Under the pieces are notes generated by a model. It was not told where the DNA came from and did no database searches. It saw only the letters and a program-made list of their open reading frames with translations. Positions 51,518 through 60,553 of a stretch of 64,000 bases of DNA are shown here, piece after piece. The DNA is from Williamsia limnetica (GTDB lineage Bacteria > Actinomycetota > Actinomycetes > Mycobacteriales > Mycobacteriaceae): positions 266,165 to 330,164 of the forward strand of contig NZ_QJSP01000006.1 in NCBI RefSeq assembly GCF_003217475.1, given 5' to 3'. Made by a program: the position numbers and the translations under genes. Every line of letters starts with the position of its first letter. Within the stretch, counting starts at the first letter, position 1.

Positions 51518-52918
51518 GTGCTGCTGTTTCCGTCGTTGACCCAATCCGCCCTCGCGAACGGAGCGGACAAGTCCGCGGTCGTCACGGTCGGCGACGTCAC
51601 CCTCTCGCGCAGCGATCTGATCGGTGCGGCCACCTCGGTCGCCGAACGCATCCGCGGCGCTCGACGGATCGCAATCCTGGCCGAGCCCACGGCACAGACC
51701 GTGGTCGCGGTGGTGGGTGCGCTCATCGCGGGCGTGGTGATCGTTCCCGTCCCACCTGACACCGGTACCGCCGAACGTCAGCACATGCTCGACGACTCAG
51801 GGGCACAGGCCTGGCTCGGTGCCGCACCCGACGAGCCCACTCTGCCTGTGCTCCCGGTCCGGATGTTCGCCCGGTCGTGGCACAGCCACCCCGAACCGCA
51901 TCCGGACTCGGCTGCGTTCATCCTCTACACCTCCGGTACCACCGGACTGCCCAAAGGCGTCCCGATGACCCGGCGCGCGATCGCCGCCGGACTCGACGCC
52001 CTTGCCGACGCCTGGGCCTGGACGTCCGATGACGTTCTGGTGCACGGGCTTCCGTTGTTCCACGTCCATGGCCTCATTCTCGGGCTCCTGGGGCCGCTGC
52101 GGGTCGGCGGCTCGGTGATCCACACCGTCAAACCCACCCCAGCGAACTACGCGGCGGCGCGGGGCACCCTGTACTTCGGTGTGCCCACCGTCTGGACCCG
52201 TATCGCGGCAGACGCAGACGCCGCCCGCGCACTGAGCTCTGCCCGGCTGCTCGTCTCGGGTAGCGCGCCCCTACCCGTCCCGGTGTTCGACACCATCGAA
52301 CAGCTGACCGGGCACCAGATCGTCGAGCGCTACGGCATGACCGAAACCTTGATCACGATAAGTACCCGCGCAGACGGCGAACGCCGACCCGGTTGGGTCG
52401 GGTTGCCGGTGGCCGGTGTCGAGACCAGGCTCCGCGCAGATGACGGCACCGATGTACCCCACGACGGCGAAACCATCGGTGAACTGCAGATTCGCGGCCC
52501 GATGCTGTCGCAGGGCTATTTGGGTCGGCCCGAGGCGACGGCCGAGTCATGGCTTGACGATGGCTGGTTCGTCACCGGCGACGTCGCCGTCATCGACGCC
52601 GGCGGCATGCATCGGATCGTCGGCCGTTCGTCCATCGACCTCATCAAGTCCGGGGGCTACCGAATCGGCGCGGGTGAGATCGAGACGGTGTTGCTCGGAC
52701 ACCCGAGCGTGCGTGAGGTGGCCGTGGTCGGTGTTCCCGACGACGATCTCGGCCAGCGCATCGTCGCCGTGGTGGTCGGAGACGACATCGATGAGGCGCT
52801 GCTCATCGACCTGGTGGCCACCGAGCTGTCGAATCACAAACGGCCCAGGGAAATCCGGGTTGTCGACGAGTTGCCACGCAACGCCATGGGCAAGGTTCAG
52901 AAGAAGCTGCTCCTCTAG
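51518..52918 (+). CDS. fadD36: Fatty-acyl-CoA synthetase FadD36-like
   Basis: A 466-aa adenylate-forming enzyme: AMP loop ILYTSGTTGLPKGVPM near residue 135, YGMTETLITISTRADGERRPGWVGLPVAGV near 280, TGDVAVID near 365 and a C-terminal lysine in PRNAMGKVQKKLLL. Similarity to M. tuberculosis FadD36 (Rv1193) is high over most of its length. It activates a fatty acid to acyl-CoA with ATP, probably a medium or long chain. GTG 51518 is chosen; the frame stays open from 51446 but starts with non-family residues. Confidence 0.88.
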   Translation: MLLFPSLTQSALANGADKSAVVTVGDVTLSRSDLIGAATSVAERIRGARRIAILAEPTAQTVVAVVGALIAGVVIVPVPPDTGTAERQHMLDDSGAQAWLGAAPDEPTLPVLPVRMFARSWHSHPEPHPDSAAFILYTSGTTGLPKGVPMTRRAIAAGLDALADAWAWTSDDVLVHGLPLFHVHGLILGLLGPLRVGGSVIHTVKPTPANYAAARGTLYFGVPTVWTRIAADADAARALSSARLLVSGSAPLPVPVFDTIEQLTGHQIVERYGMTETLITISTRADGERRPGWVGLPVAGVETRLRADDGTDVPHDGETIGELQIRGPMLSQGYLGRPEATAESWLDDGWFVTGDVAVIDAGGMHRIVGRSSIDLIKSGGYRIGAGEIETVLLGHPSVREVAVVGVPDDDLGQRIVAVVVGDDIDEALLIDLVATELSNHKRPREIRVVDELPRNAMGKVQKKLLL

Positions 52919-53018
52919 CACTCAAGTGCCCGAGTGACGAGCCCGAAAGTCTGTTCTGCGCGTGCTAGGCGTCCTGTGCCGTTAGCGTGGGGGGACCCGT
53001 GACGAGGAGGTCGAGGAT

Positions 53019-53390
53019 ATGCACGCATTCCGTTCTGCAGTCGAGTCGAACAAGGTCGACGACATCGCATCTCTGCTGGATGAGAAGGTGACGTTCAACA
53101 GCCCGGTGGCGTTCAAATCTTTTGACGGTCGCGAGACGGTAGCGTTCGTCCTGCAGACCGCATTCGAGACCTTCGAAGACTTTGAGTATGTGCGAGAACT
53201 GGATTCGCCACTCGACGGTTATACCGGTCTGGTGTTCAAGGCCAAAGTCGATGGACTCGACATCGAGGGCTGTGACTTCATCCATGAGACTCCTGACCGT
53301 TTGATCGACGAGTTCACCGTGATGTTGCGGCCGATGAAGGCGACCCAGGCTTTCGCGGAGAAGATGGGCGCCAAACTCACGCAGAAGTGA
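53019..53390 (+). CDS. SnoaL-like/NTF2-fold protein
   Basis: A 123-aa alpha+beta barrel of the nuclear transport factor 2 superfamily: MHAFRSAVESNKVDDIASLLDEKVTFNSP (helix then strand) and DGLDIEGCDFIHETPDRLIDEFTVMLRP. The pocket residues are hydrophobic with no clear catalytic set. Function unknown; perhaps an isomerase or ligand-binding protein. ATG 53019 follows AGGAGGTCG. It may be co-transcribed with the epimerase 57 bp downstream. Confidence 0.75.
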   Translation: MHAFRSAVESNKVDDIASLLDEKVTFNSPVAFKSFDGRETVAFVLQTAFETFEDFEYVRELDSPLDGYTGLVFKAKVDGLDIEGCDFIHETPDRLIDEFTVMLRPMKATQAFAEKMGAKLTQK

Positions 53391-53446
53391 CCAGCAGGTC
53401 GGCTGGGCGCGCATGATTGGACCGTGATCTGGGTACGTCCCGCAGC

Positions 53447-54433
53447 ATGGGTCTCACAGTTGCGGTCACCGGTCCGACGGGTGAAATAGGAATTTCTGCC
53501 GTCACTGCTCTCGAGGCGGACCCAGGGGTCGATCGAGTGCTCGGGATGGCGCGGCGCGAATTCGACCCCGCGGCCCACGGGTGGACGAAGACCGAGTACC
53601 GGCAGGGCGACATCCTCGACACCGATGCGGTGCAGGCGCTGGTCAGCGAGGCTGACGTCGTCGTCCACCTCGCTTTCCTGGTTCTCGGGTCGAGGAAAGA
53701 AGGCCAGCGTGTCAACCTCCAGGGGACCAGGAATGTCTTCGAGGCGACCGTGGCGGCGCAGCGGCCCACGCGCATCGTCTACACCTCGTCGGTTGCGGCG
53801 TACGGGTACTACGCCGACAACCCGGTGCCGTTGACCGAGGACACACCCGTCCGTGGATCGAGCGAGCACTATTACTCCGAGCAGAAGGCCGAGGTCGAGG
53901 CTGCGGTCGCCGACATCGTCGACGGCACAGATCTGGCGGTCTACATTCTGCGGCCGTGCATCGTCGCCGGCCCGAAGGCGACGGCATTGGCCGACGTCAT
54001 GCCCTGGAATTGGTTTCCTGGCGTCGTCCGTAAGGCGGCGGGTGCGGTGCCCGGCCTGAAGATGCCGATCCCGGACCCCGGCACTCCGGTACAACTGGTC
54101 CACCATGACGATGTTGCCGCCGCAATTGCCCTGTGTGCCACCACCGATGCACCCCCGGGGGCCTACAACATCGCCGGGACCGGCACGGTCTCGATCTCGG
54201 ACGTCGCATCTGCTCTGGGTGGTCGGCCGGTGAAGGTCCCGTCGGCCACGGTGACCGTCGCCGCGGAGGTGATCAAACGGTTGCCGAGGGTCCCGTCGGA
54301 CGCCGAATGGATACACATAGGCAAGACGTCCGTGGTGATGGATATTTCCAAGGCCACAGATCAATTGGGCTGGACGCCGAAGTACTCGTCCACCGAGACG
54401 CTGGAGGCGTTGGCGGCAGGAGTCGGCAAGTAG
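53447..54433 (+). CDS. NAD-dependent epimerase/dehydratase family protein (extended SDR)
   Basis: A 328-aa extended short-chain dehydrogenase: VAVTGPTGEIGISAVTALEADPGV (GxxGxxG) near residue 4, VVHLAFLVLGSRKEGQRVNLQGTRNVFEA near 75, and catalytic Tyr in HYYSEQKAEVE (YxxxK). The C-terminal part (QLVHHDDVAAAIALCATT) fits substrate binding. Substrate unknown. ATG 53447 is 7 nt after TACGTC (leaderless). Confidence 0.87.
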   Translation: MGLTVAVTGPTGEIGISAVTALEADPGVDRVLGMARREFDPAAHGWTKTEYRQGDILDTDAVQALVSEADVVVHLAFLVLGSRKEGQRVNLQGTRNVFEATVAAQRPTRIVYTSSVAAYGYYADNPVPLTEDTPVRGSSEHYYSEQKAEVEAAVADIVDGTDLAVYILRPCIVAGPKATALADVMPWNWFPGVVRKAAGAVPGLKMPIPDPGTPVQLVHHDDVAAAIALCATTDAPPGAYNIAGTGTVSISDVASALGGRPVKVPSATVTVAAEVIKRLPRVPSDAEWIHIGKTSVVMDISKATDQLGWTPKYSSTETLEALAAGVGK

Positions 54434-54792
54434 GCGTTGTTCACCTGTTCGACGCGATCATCGATCGATTCTGCTCACCGAATAAAAGGTGGGCGCGATC
54501 AACCCCTTCATAAGCATTGTTACGTTTTGGACGCTTGGTGAGAAACGAAATGTGTTCCGCCCGAATTAGTCCCGCTAACGATGGTTGTATTTCTCTTGAC
54601 CAAGGTGCATTATCAGTTACCTACTGAAGAGTAGGGTTCGGCCGCAATCACAGTCACCCGAGTTGGTGACGCTCTTGTGCGGAACCCGATTGTGTAGATG
54701 CTGCGCCAGGTGAGGGGTTTTCGCAGCGCCTACCCACTCGGGTTCCTGCCGGCTTTCGTTCGATAACACGCCTGGCATTTACCATTCGGGGT
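54434..54792. other. AT-rich intergenic stretch with a palindrome and no supported gene
   Basis: This 359-bp gap is markedly more AT-rich in its middle (54480-54640) than the flanks. It contains TTGACC at 54596-54601 and a palindrome CCTACT-GAAG-AGTAGG (54620-54635) that looks operator-like. No ORF with family resemblance or convincing RNA gene was found. It may hold the promoter of the hypothetical gene at 54796 or a small RNA. Confidence 0.4.
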
Positions 54793-54795
54793 GTG

Positions 54796-55932
54796 ATGGC
54801 ATCGAACAAGGGCAACAACCGCAAGCGTCGCGCCGACAAGCAGAAGGCTCGCGACCAGCGTCGTGCCTCGTCGAGAACAGAATTCGTACTCAATCCGACG
54901 TTGGAAAAAGCGTTCATCGACTGGCTTCCGGAATCCGAGTTCGCGGATGAAATGACCCCTGAGCAGGCGGTCGGCGGAATCGGACCGGTGCTGGGGATGA
55001 TCGCCCACGGTAATCCGCGTTTCAGTGCGACGGCGTGGACAATGGCCGATCTCGACGTGTTCGCGGCTTTCCTCGACGACGTGGAAGCGAACGGGTCAGA
55101 GGTCGATCTCCAGGTTTCCGACGGTCTGCAGCTCGCCGCCATGGCGTGGCTGCACTTCCTCGACAAGACCGACCGGTGGACGGGCACCGATGCGAATTGG
55201 GATTACTGCACGGGCATGCTGGGGTTCGATCGGCTTGATGTCCCACCGATTCGGACACCGTCGATGATCGAACTCGATCTGGTGGAACCTGAGGTCGAAA
55301 GCGAGGCGCTGGGCGCTCTGCCCCTGATGGCGCGCCTGACGACCGTGCTCGAATGGGTCGGCGCCGGGGTTGACGTGACGGAGTCCGGTGCGCTGTCCGT
55401 AGACGACACCGTCGAACTGGCTGCCGAACTCGGGTTCGACATCGGCGACCGTCCCGACTCGATGTACGACCTGTCCGGGGTTGCCATCCCGTGGACGGTG
55501 CTGACATCGGTGGGGCTTGTCGCCGTCGAAGGTCAGCGGGCGGCGGCGACCGACCGCGCGACGCTGTGGTCGGACGGCGATCTCCAGGTGCGGCGCGAGA
55601 CGCTGACCGAAACCATCGGAGCGGAGTTGATGGACTACCTGTCGACGGACATCTCCAGGGACGGCGGCTTCATCGTCCTGCAACTGCTCCTTGCCGGAAT
55701 GACTGACGAGCCACTGTCGCCGGTCGATCCTGTGGACGACGAGTATGACGACCAACAGACGGTCTTCGCGAAGACATTCGCGAGCGTGCTTGCGAGACGC
55801 TTTGTCGATGACGGCTACTTCGTGCTGGTCGACGGTTTACTGGAGGTTCCGGCGCCGCTGCGTCCGGCCATCCTCGCGGGTATCCCTGATCTGAGTGACG
55901 ACGACGAGTTCGCCGACCTCGACGACGTCTAG
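54796..55932 (+). CDS. Conserved-looking hypothetical protein, not recognised
   Basis: A 378-aa soluble protein I do not recognise. The first 30 residues are a basic, low-complexity tail (NKGNNRKRRADKQKARDQRR), suggesting nucleic-acid or membrane association. The rest is acidic (pI clearly low, ending in DLSDDDEFADLDDV) with helical repeats such as MARLTTVLEWVGAGVDVTESG followed by VDDTVELAAELGFD. No signal or membrane segment. ATG 54796 or the preceding GTG 54793 can be the start. It is followed by the phosphotriesterase gene 98 bp later. Confidence 0.65.
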   Translation: MASNKGNNRKRRADKQKARDQRRASSRTEFVLNPTLEKAFIDWLPESEFADEMTPEQAVGGIGPVLGMIAHGNPRFSATAWTMADLDVFAAFLDDVEANGSEVDLQVSDGLQLAAMAWLHFLDKTDRWTGTDANWDYCTGMLGFDRLDVPPIRTPSMIELDLVEPEVESEALGALPLMARLTTVLEWVGAGVDVTESGALSVDDTVELAAELGFDIGDRPDSMYDLSGVAIPWTVLTSVGLVAVEGQRAAATDRATLWSDGDLQVRRETLTETIGAELMDYLSTDISRDGGFIVLQLLLAGMTDEPLSPVDPVDDEYDDQQTVFAKTFASVLARRFVDDGYFVLVDGLLEVPAPLRPAILAGIPDLSDDDEFADLDDV

Positions 55933-56030
55933 GTTCTCGACGCCAGGTCGTCGAACCGATCTCCTCGGCTGCGCCGCTGCGCCACCATGAAAGGTGGGGC
56001 GTCACCCCCGACGCCCGGTGAGGAGCAGGT

Positions 56031-57005
56031 GTGTCGACTGTCGAAACCGTTCGAGGCCCCGTGGACAGCGCCGATCTCGGGAGCACGCTCATGCACGAGC
56101 ACGTCTTCGTACTGGGGGAGGAGATGCGGCAGAACTATCCCGACTATCCGAACTCCTGGGACGAGGAGCGCCGCGTCGAGGATGCGATCCAGAAGCTGTC
56201 CGAGCTGCCGTCGCGCGGGATTCGTACCATCGTCGATCCGACGGTCATCGGATTGGGTCGCTATATTCCTCGTTTGCAGAGGATCAACGCCGAGGTTGAT
56301 CTGAACATCATCGTCGCCACCGGCATCTACACCTACAACGAGATTCCGTTCCAATTCCATTACATGGGACCGGGTTTGCTCTTCGACGCGCCTGAGCCCA
56401 TGGTGGAGCTGTTCGTCAAGGACATCCGGGAGGGTATCGCGGACACAGGTGTGAAGGCGGCATTTCTCAAGTGCGCCATCGAGGAGCAGGGCCTGACTCC
56501 CGGTGTCGAGCGGGTGATGCGGGCGGTTGGCGCTGCTCAGGCCGAGACGAAAGTGCCCATCACCGTGCACACCAATCCCCATACCGGGTCGGGACTTGTG
56601 GCGCAGCGGGTCTTGAAAGAAGAGGGCGCCGACCTGACGAAGGTCGTGATCGGCCACTCCGGCGACACCACCGACCTCGACTACCTCTGCAAGATCGCTG
56701 ACGCCGGGTCGTATCTCGGGATGGACCGATTCGGCTTGGATGTGTTGCTGCCCTTTGAACAACGCGTCGACACAGTCGCCGAGATGGTGCGCCGAGGATA
56801 TGCAGAAAAGATGGTGCTGGCCCACGACGCTTCGTGTTTCATCGACTGGTTCGACGAACACGCCAAAGCCGCGGCGGTGCCGAACTGGATCTTCACCCAC
56901 ATCAGCGACGACGTATTACCTGCACTACGCGAGCGTGGGGTGTCGACCGAACAGATGACCACCATGCTCGTCGACAATCCGCGGCGGTACTTCGAGGCGA
57001 CGTAG
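56031..57005 (+). CDS. php: Phosphotriesterase-like lactonase (PLL/PTE family)
   Basis: A 324-aa amidohydrolase-fold enzyme. Metal ligands are visible: HxH in LMHEHVF near residue 22, the carboxylated lysine in FLKCAIEEQG near 145, VHTNPHTGSG and IGHSGDTTD histidines, and Asp in LAHDASC near 266. PLLs hydrolyse N-acyl-homoserine or other lactones, with side activity on organophosphates. It resembles M. tuberculosis Php. GTG 56031 follows GAGGAGCAG. The repeat at 57020 lies right after it. Confidence 0.88.
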   Translation: MSTVETVRGPVDSADLGSTLMHEHVFVLGEEMRQNYPDYPNSWDEERRVEDAIQKLSELPSRGIRTIVDPTVIGLGRYIPRLQRINAEVDLNIIVATGIYTYNEIPFQFHYMGPGLLFDAPEPMVELFVKDIREGIADTGVKAAFLKCAIEEQGLTPGVERVMRAVGAAQAETKVPITVHTNPHTGSGLVAQRVLKEEGADLTKVVIGHSGDTTDLDYLCKIADAGSYLGMDRFGLDVLLPFEQRVDTVAEMVRRGYAEKMVLAHDASCFIDWFDEHAKAAAVPNWIFTHISDDVLPALRERGVSTEQMTTMLVDNPRRYFEAT

Positions 57006-57019
57006 CCGGAAACCACACC

Positions 57020-57065
57020 ATTTTCGGCCCCATAAGAGGGTGCCGAGGGAAATGTGCCCTTGGGC
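57020..57065 (+). repeat. Dispersed structured repeat, copy B
   Basis: ATTTTCGG, a 15-nt spacer, then CCGAGGG-AAATGTG-CCCTTGG (57043-57063) and GC. It matches copy A (5478-5523) without gaps; the one stem difference (C to T) keeps the pair as G-U, so the hairpin is conserved at RNA level. It begins 15 bp after the phosphotriesterase stop. Confidence 0.55.
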
Positions 57066-57163
57066 CCGCGTGCGGGGGCTGAATGTGGTGCGCTACGACA
57101 CGGTCGGCGCAAAATCGATCGGCGCGAGGCAGCTCAGAGAGGGTTCCGTAGGATCTGCAGGTC

Positions 57164-58351
57164 ATGAGCACGTCTGAGCCGCGGATTCTCGCCACCACAT
57201 CGCGCATGCCGTTCGCGGTGGACGAGATTCGCAAACTGGGCGAAACTGGCCGGGACGTGACGGCGGTGGACACCTTCAAGGCGTCGCCGGGTAGCCATTC
57301 GCGGGGAGCGGCACGGCATTCCGAGGTGCCCGCGCCCGCGCAGAACCCCTCCGCGTTCATCGCTGCCGTCGACGAGTTGATCGACAAGCACCGGATCAAC
57401 TGGCTGATCCCCATGTTCGAGGAAGTCTTCTACCTGGCGGCATACAGAGAGCAATTCGCCGGACGGGCAGAGTTGTTCTTCCCATCGTTCGAGACCTTGG
57501 CGCAGGTGCACGACAAGGTGACCTTCAGCGATTTGTGCGAATCGCTCGGCCTACCCGTGGCGCAGTCGGTGACTGCGACCTCGAATGCCGAGATCCGGCA
57601 AGCTGTCGAGAAGTGGGACCACTGGTTCGCGCGCGCCGCATACGGGCGCGGTGGCCTCGACGTCATCACCAACACCGGTCCACTCGCCGGGGAGTCCAGT
57701 CTCGACGACATCGAGCCGACACCCGCCGAACCCTGGCTCGTGCAGGAGTACCTGAAGGGCGTCGACCGCTGCAGCTGGAGCGTGGTCCACCACGGCGAGG
57801 TGGTGTTGCATTCCTGCTACGAACATCCGCTCACCATCGATGACCGTGGCGGCATCATCTTCGAATCGGTGGACTCACCCGAGTCGCTGCATGCGGCGCA
57901 GACCATTGCGCGCGAACTCAACTGGCATGGCCAGCTGAGCTTTGACTACCTCGTCACCGAGGACGGCGTGCATCACATGGTCGAATGCAATCCCCGCCCT
58001 ACATCGGGCTGTACCGTCGCGACTGCCGCGGAGTTCGACGCTGCGCTGTTCGGGCCGCGACCGCAAGCTCCGGTGGTGGTACCCGCCGGGCGAAAACGGT
58101 CGATCAAGGTCGCTGTCCTCCGGGACGCGCTGCTGCACCCGAGCCGGGCCCGGGCCAACCTGCGCGCCGCGCACGGCGCGAGCGACGTCTACGGACCCAA
58201 GCACGATCATCTGCCGCTGCTCTATACAGCGTTGTCCCTACAGCACGTGCTGCGATACCGGAAAGCGTTGGGAGTCGACCGCAATACGCGCGAGCAACTC
58301 GTGGCGTCGCAGTTCTTCGACGTGTCGTGGAACGGTGCGCCGATTCGCTGA
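57164..58351 (+). CDS. ATP-grasp domain protein
   Basis: A 395-aa ATP-grasp enzyme. The N-terminal pre-ATP domain is followed by DKVTFSDLCESLGLPVAQSV near residue 115, WFARAAYGRGGLDVI (ATP-binding lysine position replaced by Arg), WLVQEYLKGVDRCSWSVVHHG and the metal site HMVECNPRPTSGC near 270. Such enzymes join a carboxylate to an amine or thiol; the substrate is not known. ATG 57164 follows TAGGAT by 9 nt. Confidence 0.82.
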   Translation: MSTSEPRILATTSRMPFAVDEIRKLGETGRDVTAVDTFKASPGSHSRGAARHSEVPAPAQNPSAFIAAVDELIDKHRINWLIPMFEEVFYLAAYREQFAGRAELFFPSFETLAQVHDKVTFSDLCESLGLPVAQSVTATSNAEIRQAVEKWDHWFARAAYGRGGLDVITNTGPLAGESSLDDIEPTPAEPWLVQEYLKGVDRCSWSVVHHGEVVLHSCYEHPLTIDDRGGIIFESVDSPESLHAAQTIARELNWHGQLSFDYLVTEDGVHHMVECNPRPTSGCTVATAAEFDAALFGPRPQAPVVVPAGRKRSIKVAVLRDALLHPSRARANLRAAHGASDVYGPKHDHLPLLYTALSLQHVLRYRKALGVDRNTREQLVASQFFDVSWNGAPIR

Positions 58352-58471
58352 CTTGTCCACAGAGTTGCCGGCGATCCACAGACCTTCTCTTCGCGCCTCG
58401 GTAAACCCTCATGCCGACTCGGCCGCGTCCTAGCGTCAACCTCGAACACTCGAGGATCTGGGGGAACTGAG

Positions 58472-58774
58472 ATGGCACCGGTACTGAGGGCGGATCTCGA
58501 GGCAATCCGCACGCTTGCAACAGATCTCGGCAATGCCGCGACCGATATCCGCGGCATCGATGTGAACCGCACGTTCGCGGGCTTGCTCGCGGGCCTGAAG
58601 GGCTCCGATGTGGCCGCCGCGTTGACGACAGCGGAGATCCAGATCGAAGCGGCATTGACAGCAGTCGCGACGCGAGTGGACGCGCTGGCGCAGAAGAACA
58701 AGGAGGCGGCACGGACTGTCGGAATCACCGACGAGCAGTATGCCGACTCGATCAGCGGCCTGCTGAAGCTGTGA
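58472..58774 (+). CDS. EspC-like small protein, type VII secretion partner
   Basis: A 100-aa helical hairpin protein, ADLEAIRTLATDLGNAATDIRGIDVNRTF...AALTAVATRVDALAQKNKEAARTVGITDEQYA. The size and helix-turn-helix pattern match the EspC/WXG100-like family (DUF2580) whose members pair with larger ESX substrates. There is no WXG in the turn, as is usual for EspC. ATG 58472 follows GGGGAAC. It is 4 bp before the 570-aa effector-like gene, the expected partner arrangement. Confidence 0.78.
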   Translation: MAPVLRADLEAIRTLATDLGNAATDIRGIDVNRTFAGLLAGLKGSDVAAALTTAEIQIEAALTAVATRVDALAQKNKEAARTVGITDEQYADSISGLLKL

Positions 58775-58778
58775 GCCG

Positions 58779-60491
58779 GTGAGCAAACCCACTGTGTCCC
58801 AGGCGCGTACCTGGGCGTCCAACGCGCACTTCCTGGCCACGACAGCGACCGGGATCGACACCGCGGTCGACACCTTCGACACCGCCATGAACGACATCGC
58901 CACATCGGTGGCGACGACCATGGACAGTTGGCGAGGAGATGCTGCCGAAGCCTCCCAGGCGCAATCGGATTCGGAGAAGCAAGCGAGCAATCGGCTCGCG
59001 ATCACAATTCTCGACATCGCCGACGCCATCACTCGGCTGGGACCGGACGTCCTCCATTCGACCGAGGTCGTCCGCAACTGGGCAGACAGCATCATCGACG
59101 CGGGATTTCTCGTCTCCGAGGACGGCAGCGTGGCAGCGCCGGCCGACTCTTGTCCAGGGCATCCGAGAGAAATACCAGCCGATATGGAGTACGAAGACGC
59201 CCGCGCCTTCGCTGCTCGCAGGGCGGCCGAGTACCAGTCCTACCTGACAGGCGCACTGGCGACCGCGGGCAGCGCGGATGCGATCTTGGCCGCCGAGATC
59301 ACCACAACCTTGGGCGAACTCCTTCAGAATGCCGACCGGGCCACCACCGTGGTCCCGCTCGGTCCTGCAGTCCGGGACATCCTTGCCGGCCGCAGCCGAT
59401 TGCCCGCGGATCCGCAGGCACTGAATGAGTTCTGGGACAGCTTGACCTCGGCCGAGAAGGCGGCGCTGTGGGATCACAATCGAGCGATCGGGGGCATGGA
59501 CGGAATCCCGGTGGCCGATCGTGACCACTTCAACCGCAGGTATCTCGGCGAGCTGCAGAACGATGCGCGCGGCAAGGTCATCGAGCTCGAAGGCCTCAAA
59601 CCGGACCCCGCCGAGTATCCGACCCGAAACGGGCCAGGTGAGCAGGGGAACCCGAGCGGCTACCGCCGGCGTCTCGAGGACTGGCAGCGACTCCACGATT
59701 CGGCGACAGCTGACCTGGCGGCACTGATCGGACTGCAGAACACCGTGACGGGGCAACCGGGCGCCAAGAAGCGCCACCTGATGCTGATCGATCGCAAAGG
59801 CCTTGCCGCGGTTGCGGTCAACAACCCCGACACGGCCGACAACGTCGCCACGTACGTGCCCGGCACCGGCGCGAATCTCGCGGGGATCGGTGGCGGAGTC
59901 GACCGGGCCGAGAAGATGGTGCAGTCCGCCGCGGATGTCGACGAGTCCGCGCAGACGGCGGTGGTCACCTGGTTCGGTTACGACGCGCCGCCGAATCTCA
60001 TCGAGGCAGGGGCCGGCGTGTACGCCGCCCGAGGCGCCGACCCGTTGGCGAAGTTCCAAGACGGATTGCGAGCGACCCACGAGGGTGCGGGCCGATCGCA
60101 CAACACGATCATCAGCCACAGCTACGGCACGGTCGTCGCTGCCGAGGCGGCGTCGGGGCGACGTGCATTGAATGTCGACGACGTTGTGTTCGTCGCCAGT
60201 CCCGGGCTCGGTGGACCCGATGACGTGGGAGATCTGAACCTCGCCGGTCCCGACGACCGCGCCAACTCGCGGCGAGTATGGGCGACGGTGTCCACCGACG
60301 ACGTGATCAACCTCATCGAGGTGGTGCACGGGGCTGACCCGCATGACGGTGGTTTCGGCGCACAGGTATTCGCGTCGGAGCGAGGACCGGGCGTGAGTCT
60401 CGAGGCGCACAGCAACTACTGGGACGAGAACTCGGTGTCGTTGCTCAACATGGGCCGCATCATCGCGCGGAAGTATGCGGATGTGCAGTGA
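58779..60491 (+). CDS. WXG/LXG-like N-terminus plus DUF1023 alpha/beta hydrolase, probable T7SS effector
   Basis: A 570-aa two-domain protein. The first ~100 residues form a helical WXG-type region (TSVATTMDSWRGDAAEASQAQ). The C-terminal ~250 residues are DUF1023, an alpha/beta hydrolase: VATYVPGTGANLAGIGGG, nucleophile Ser in ISHSYGTVVAAEAA near 450, VVFVASPGLGG and a late histidine in GVSLEAHSNYW. The middle, with DRTTTVVPLGPAVRDIL-type and DSLTSAEKAALWDHN segments, is a standard linker in this family. Such proteins are exported lipase- or phospholipase-like effectors. GTG 58779 is 4 bp after the EspC-like stop. An ORF of 691 aa on the opposite strand is a shadow. Confidence 0.82.
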   Translation: MSKPTVSQARTWASNAHFLATTATGIDTAVDTFDTAMNDIATSVATTMDSWRGDAAEASQAQSDSEKQASNRLAITILDIADAITRLGPDVLHSTEVVRNWADSIIDAGFLVSEDGSVAAPADSCPGHPREIPADMEYEDARAFAARRAAEYQSYLTGALATAGSADAILAAEITTTLGELLQNADRATTVVPLGPAVRDILAGRSRLPADPQALNEFWDSLTSAEKAALWDHNRAIGGMDGIPVADRDHFNRRYLGELQNDARGKVIELEGLKPDPAEYPTRNGPGEQGNPSGYRRRLEDWQRLHDSATADLAALIGLQNTVTGQPGAKKRHLMLIDRKGLAAVAVNNPDTADNVATYVPGTGANLAGIGGGVDRAEKMVQSAADVDESAQTAVVTWFGYDAPPNLIEAGAGVYAARGADPLAKFQDGLRATHEGAGRSHNTIISHSYGTVVAAEAASGRRALNVDDVVFVASPGLGGPDDVGDLNLAGPDDRANSRRVWATVSTDDVINLIEVVHGADPHDGGFGAQVFASERGPGVSLEAHSNYWDENSVSLLNMGRIIARKYADVQ

Positions 60492-60553
60492 TGCGGAAGC
60501 TCTCCGGTCGTGGTGCTTTGCGTGGGCCGGAGAAGACCGGCCGGGAAGCGGCA

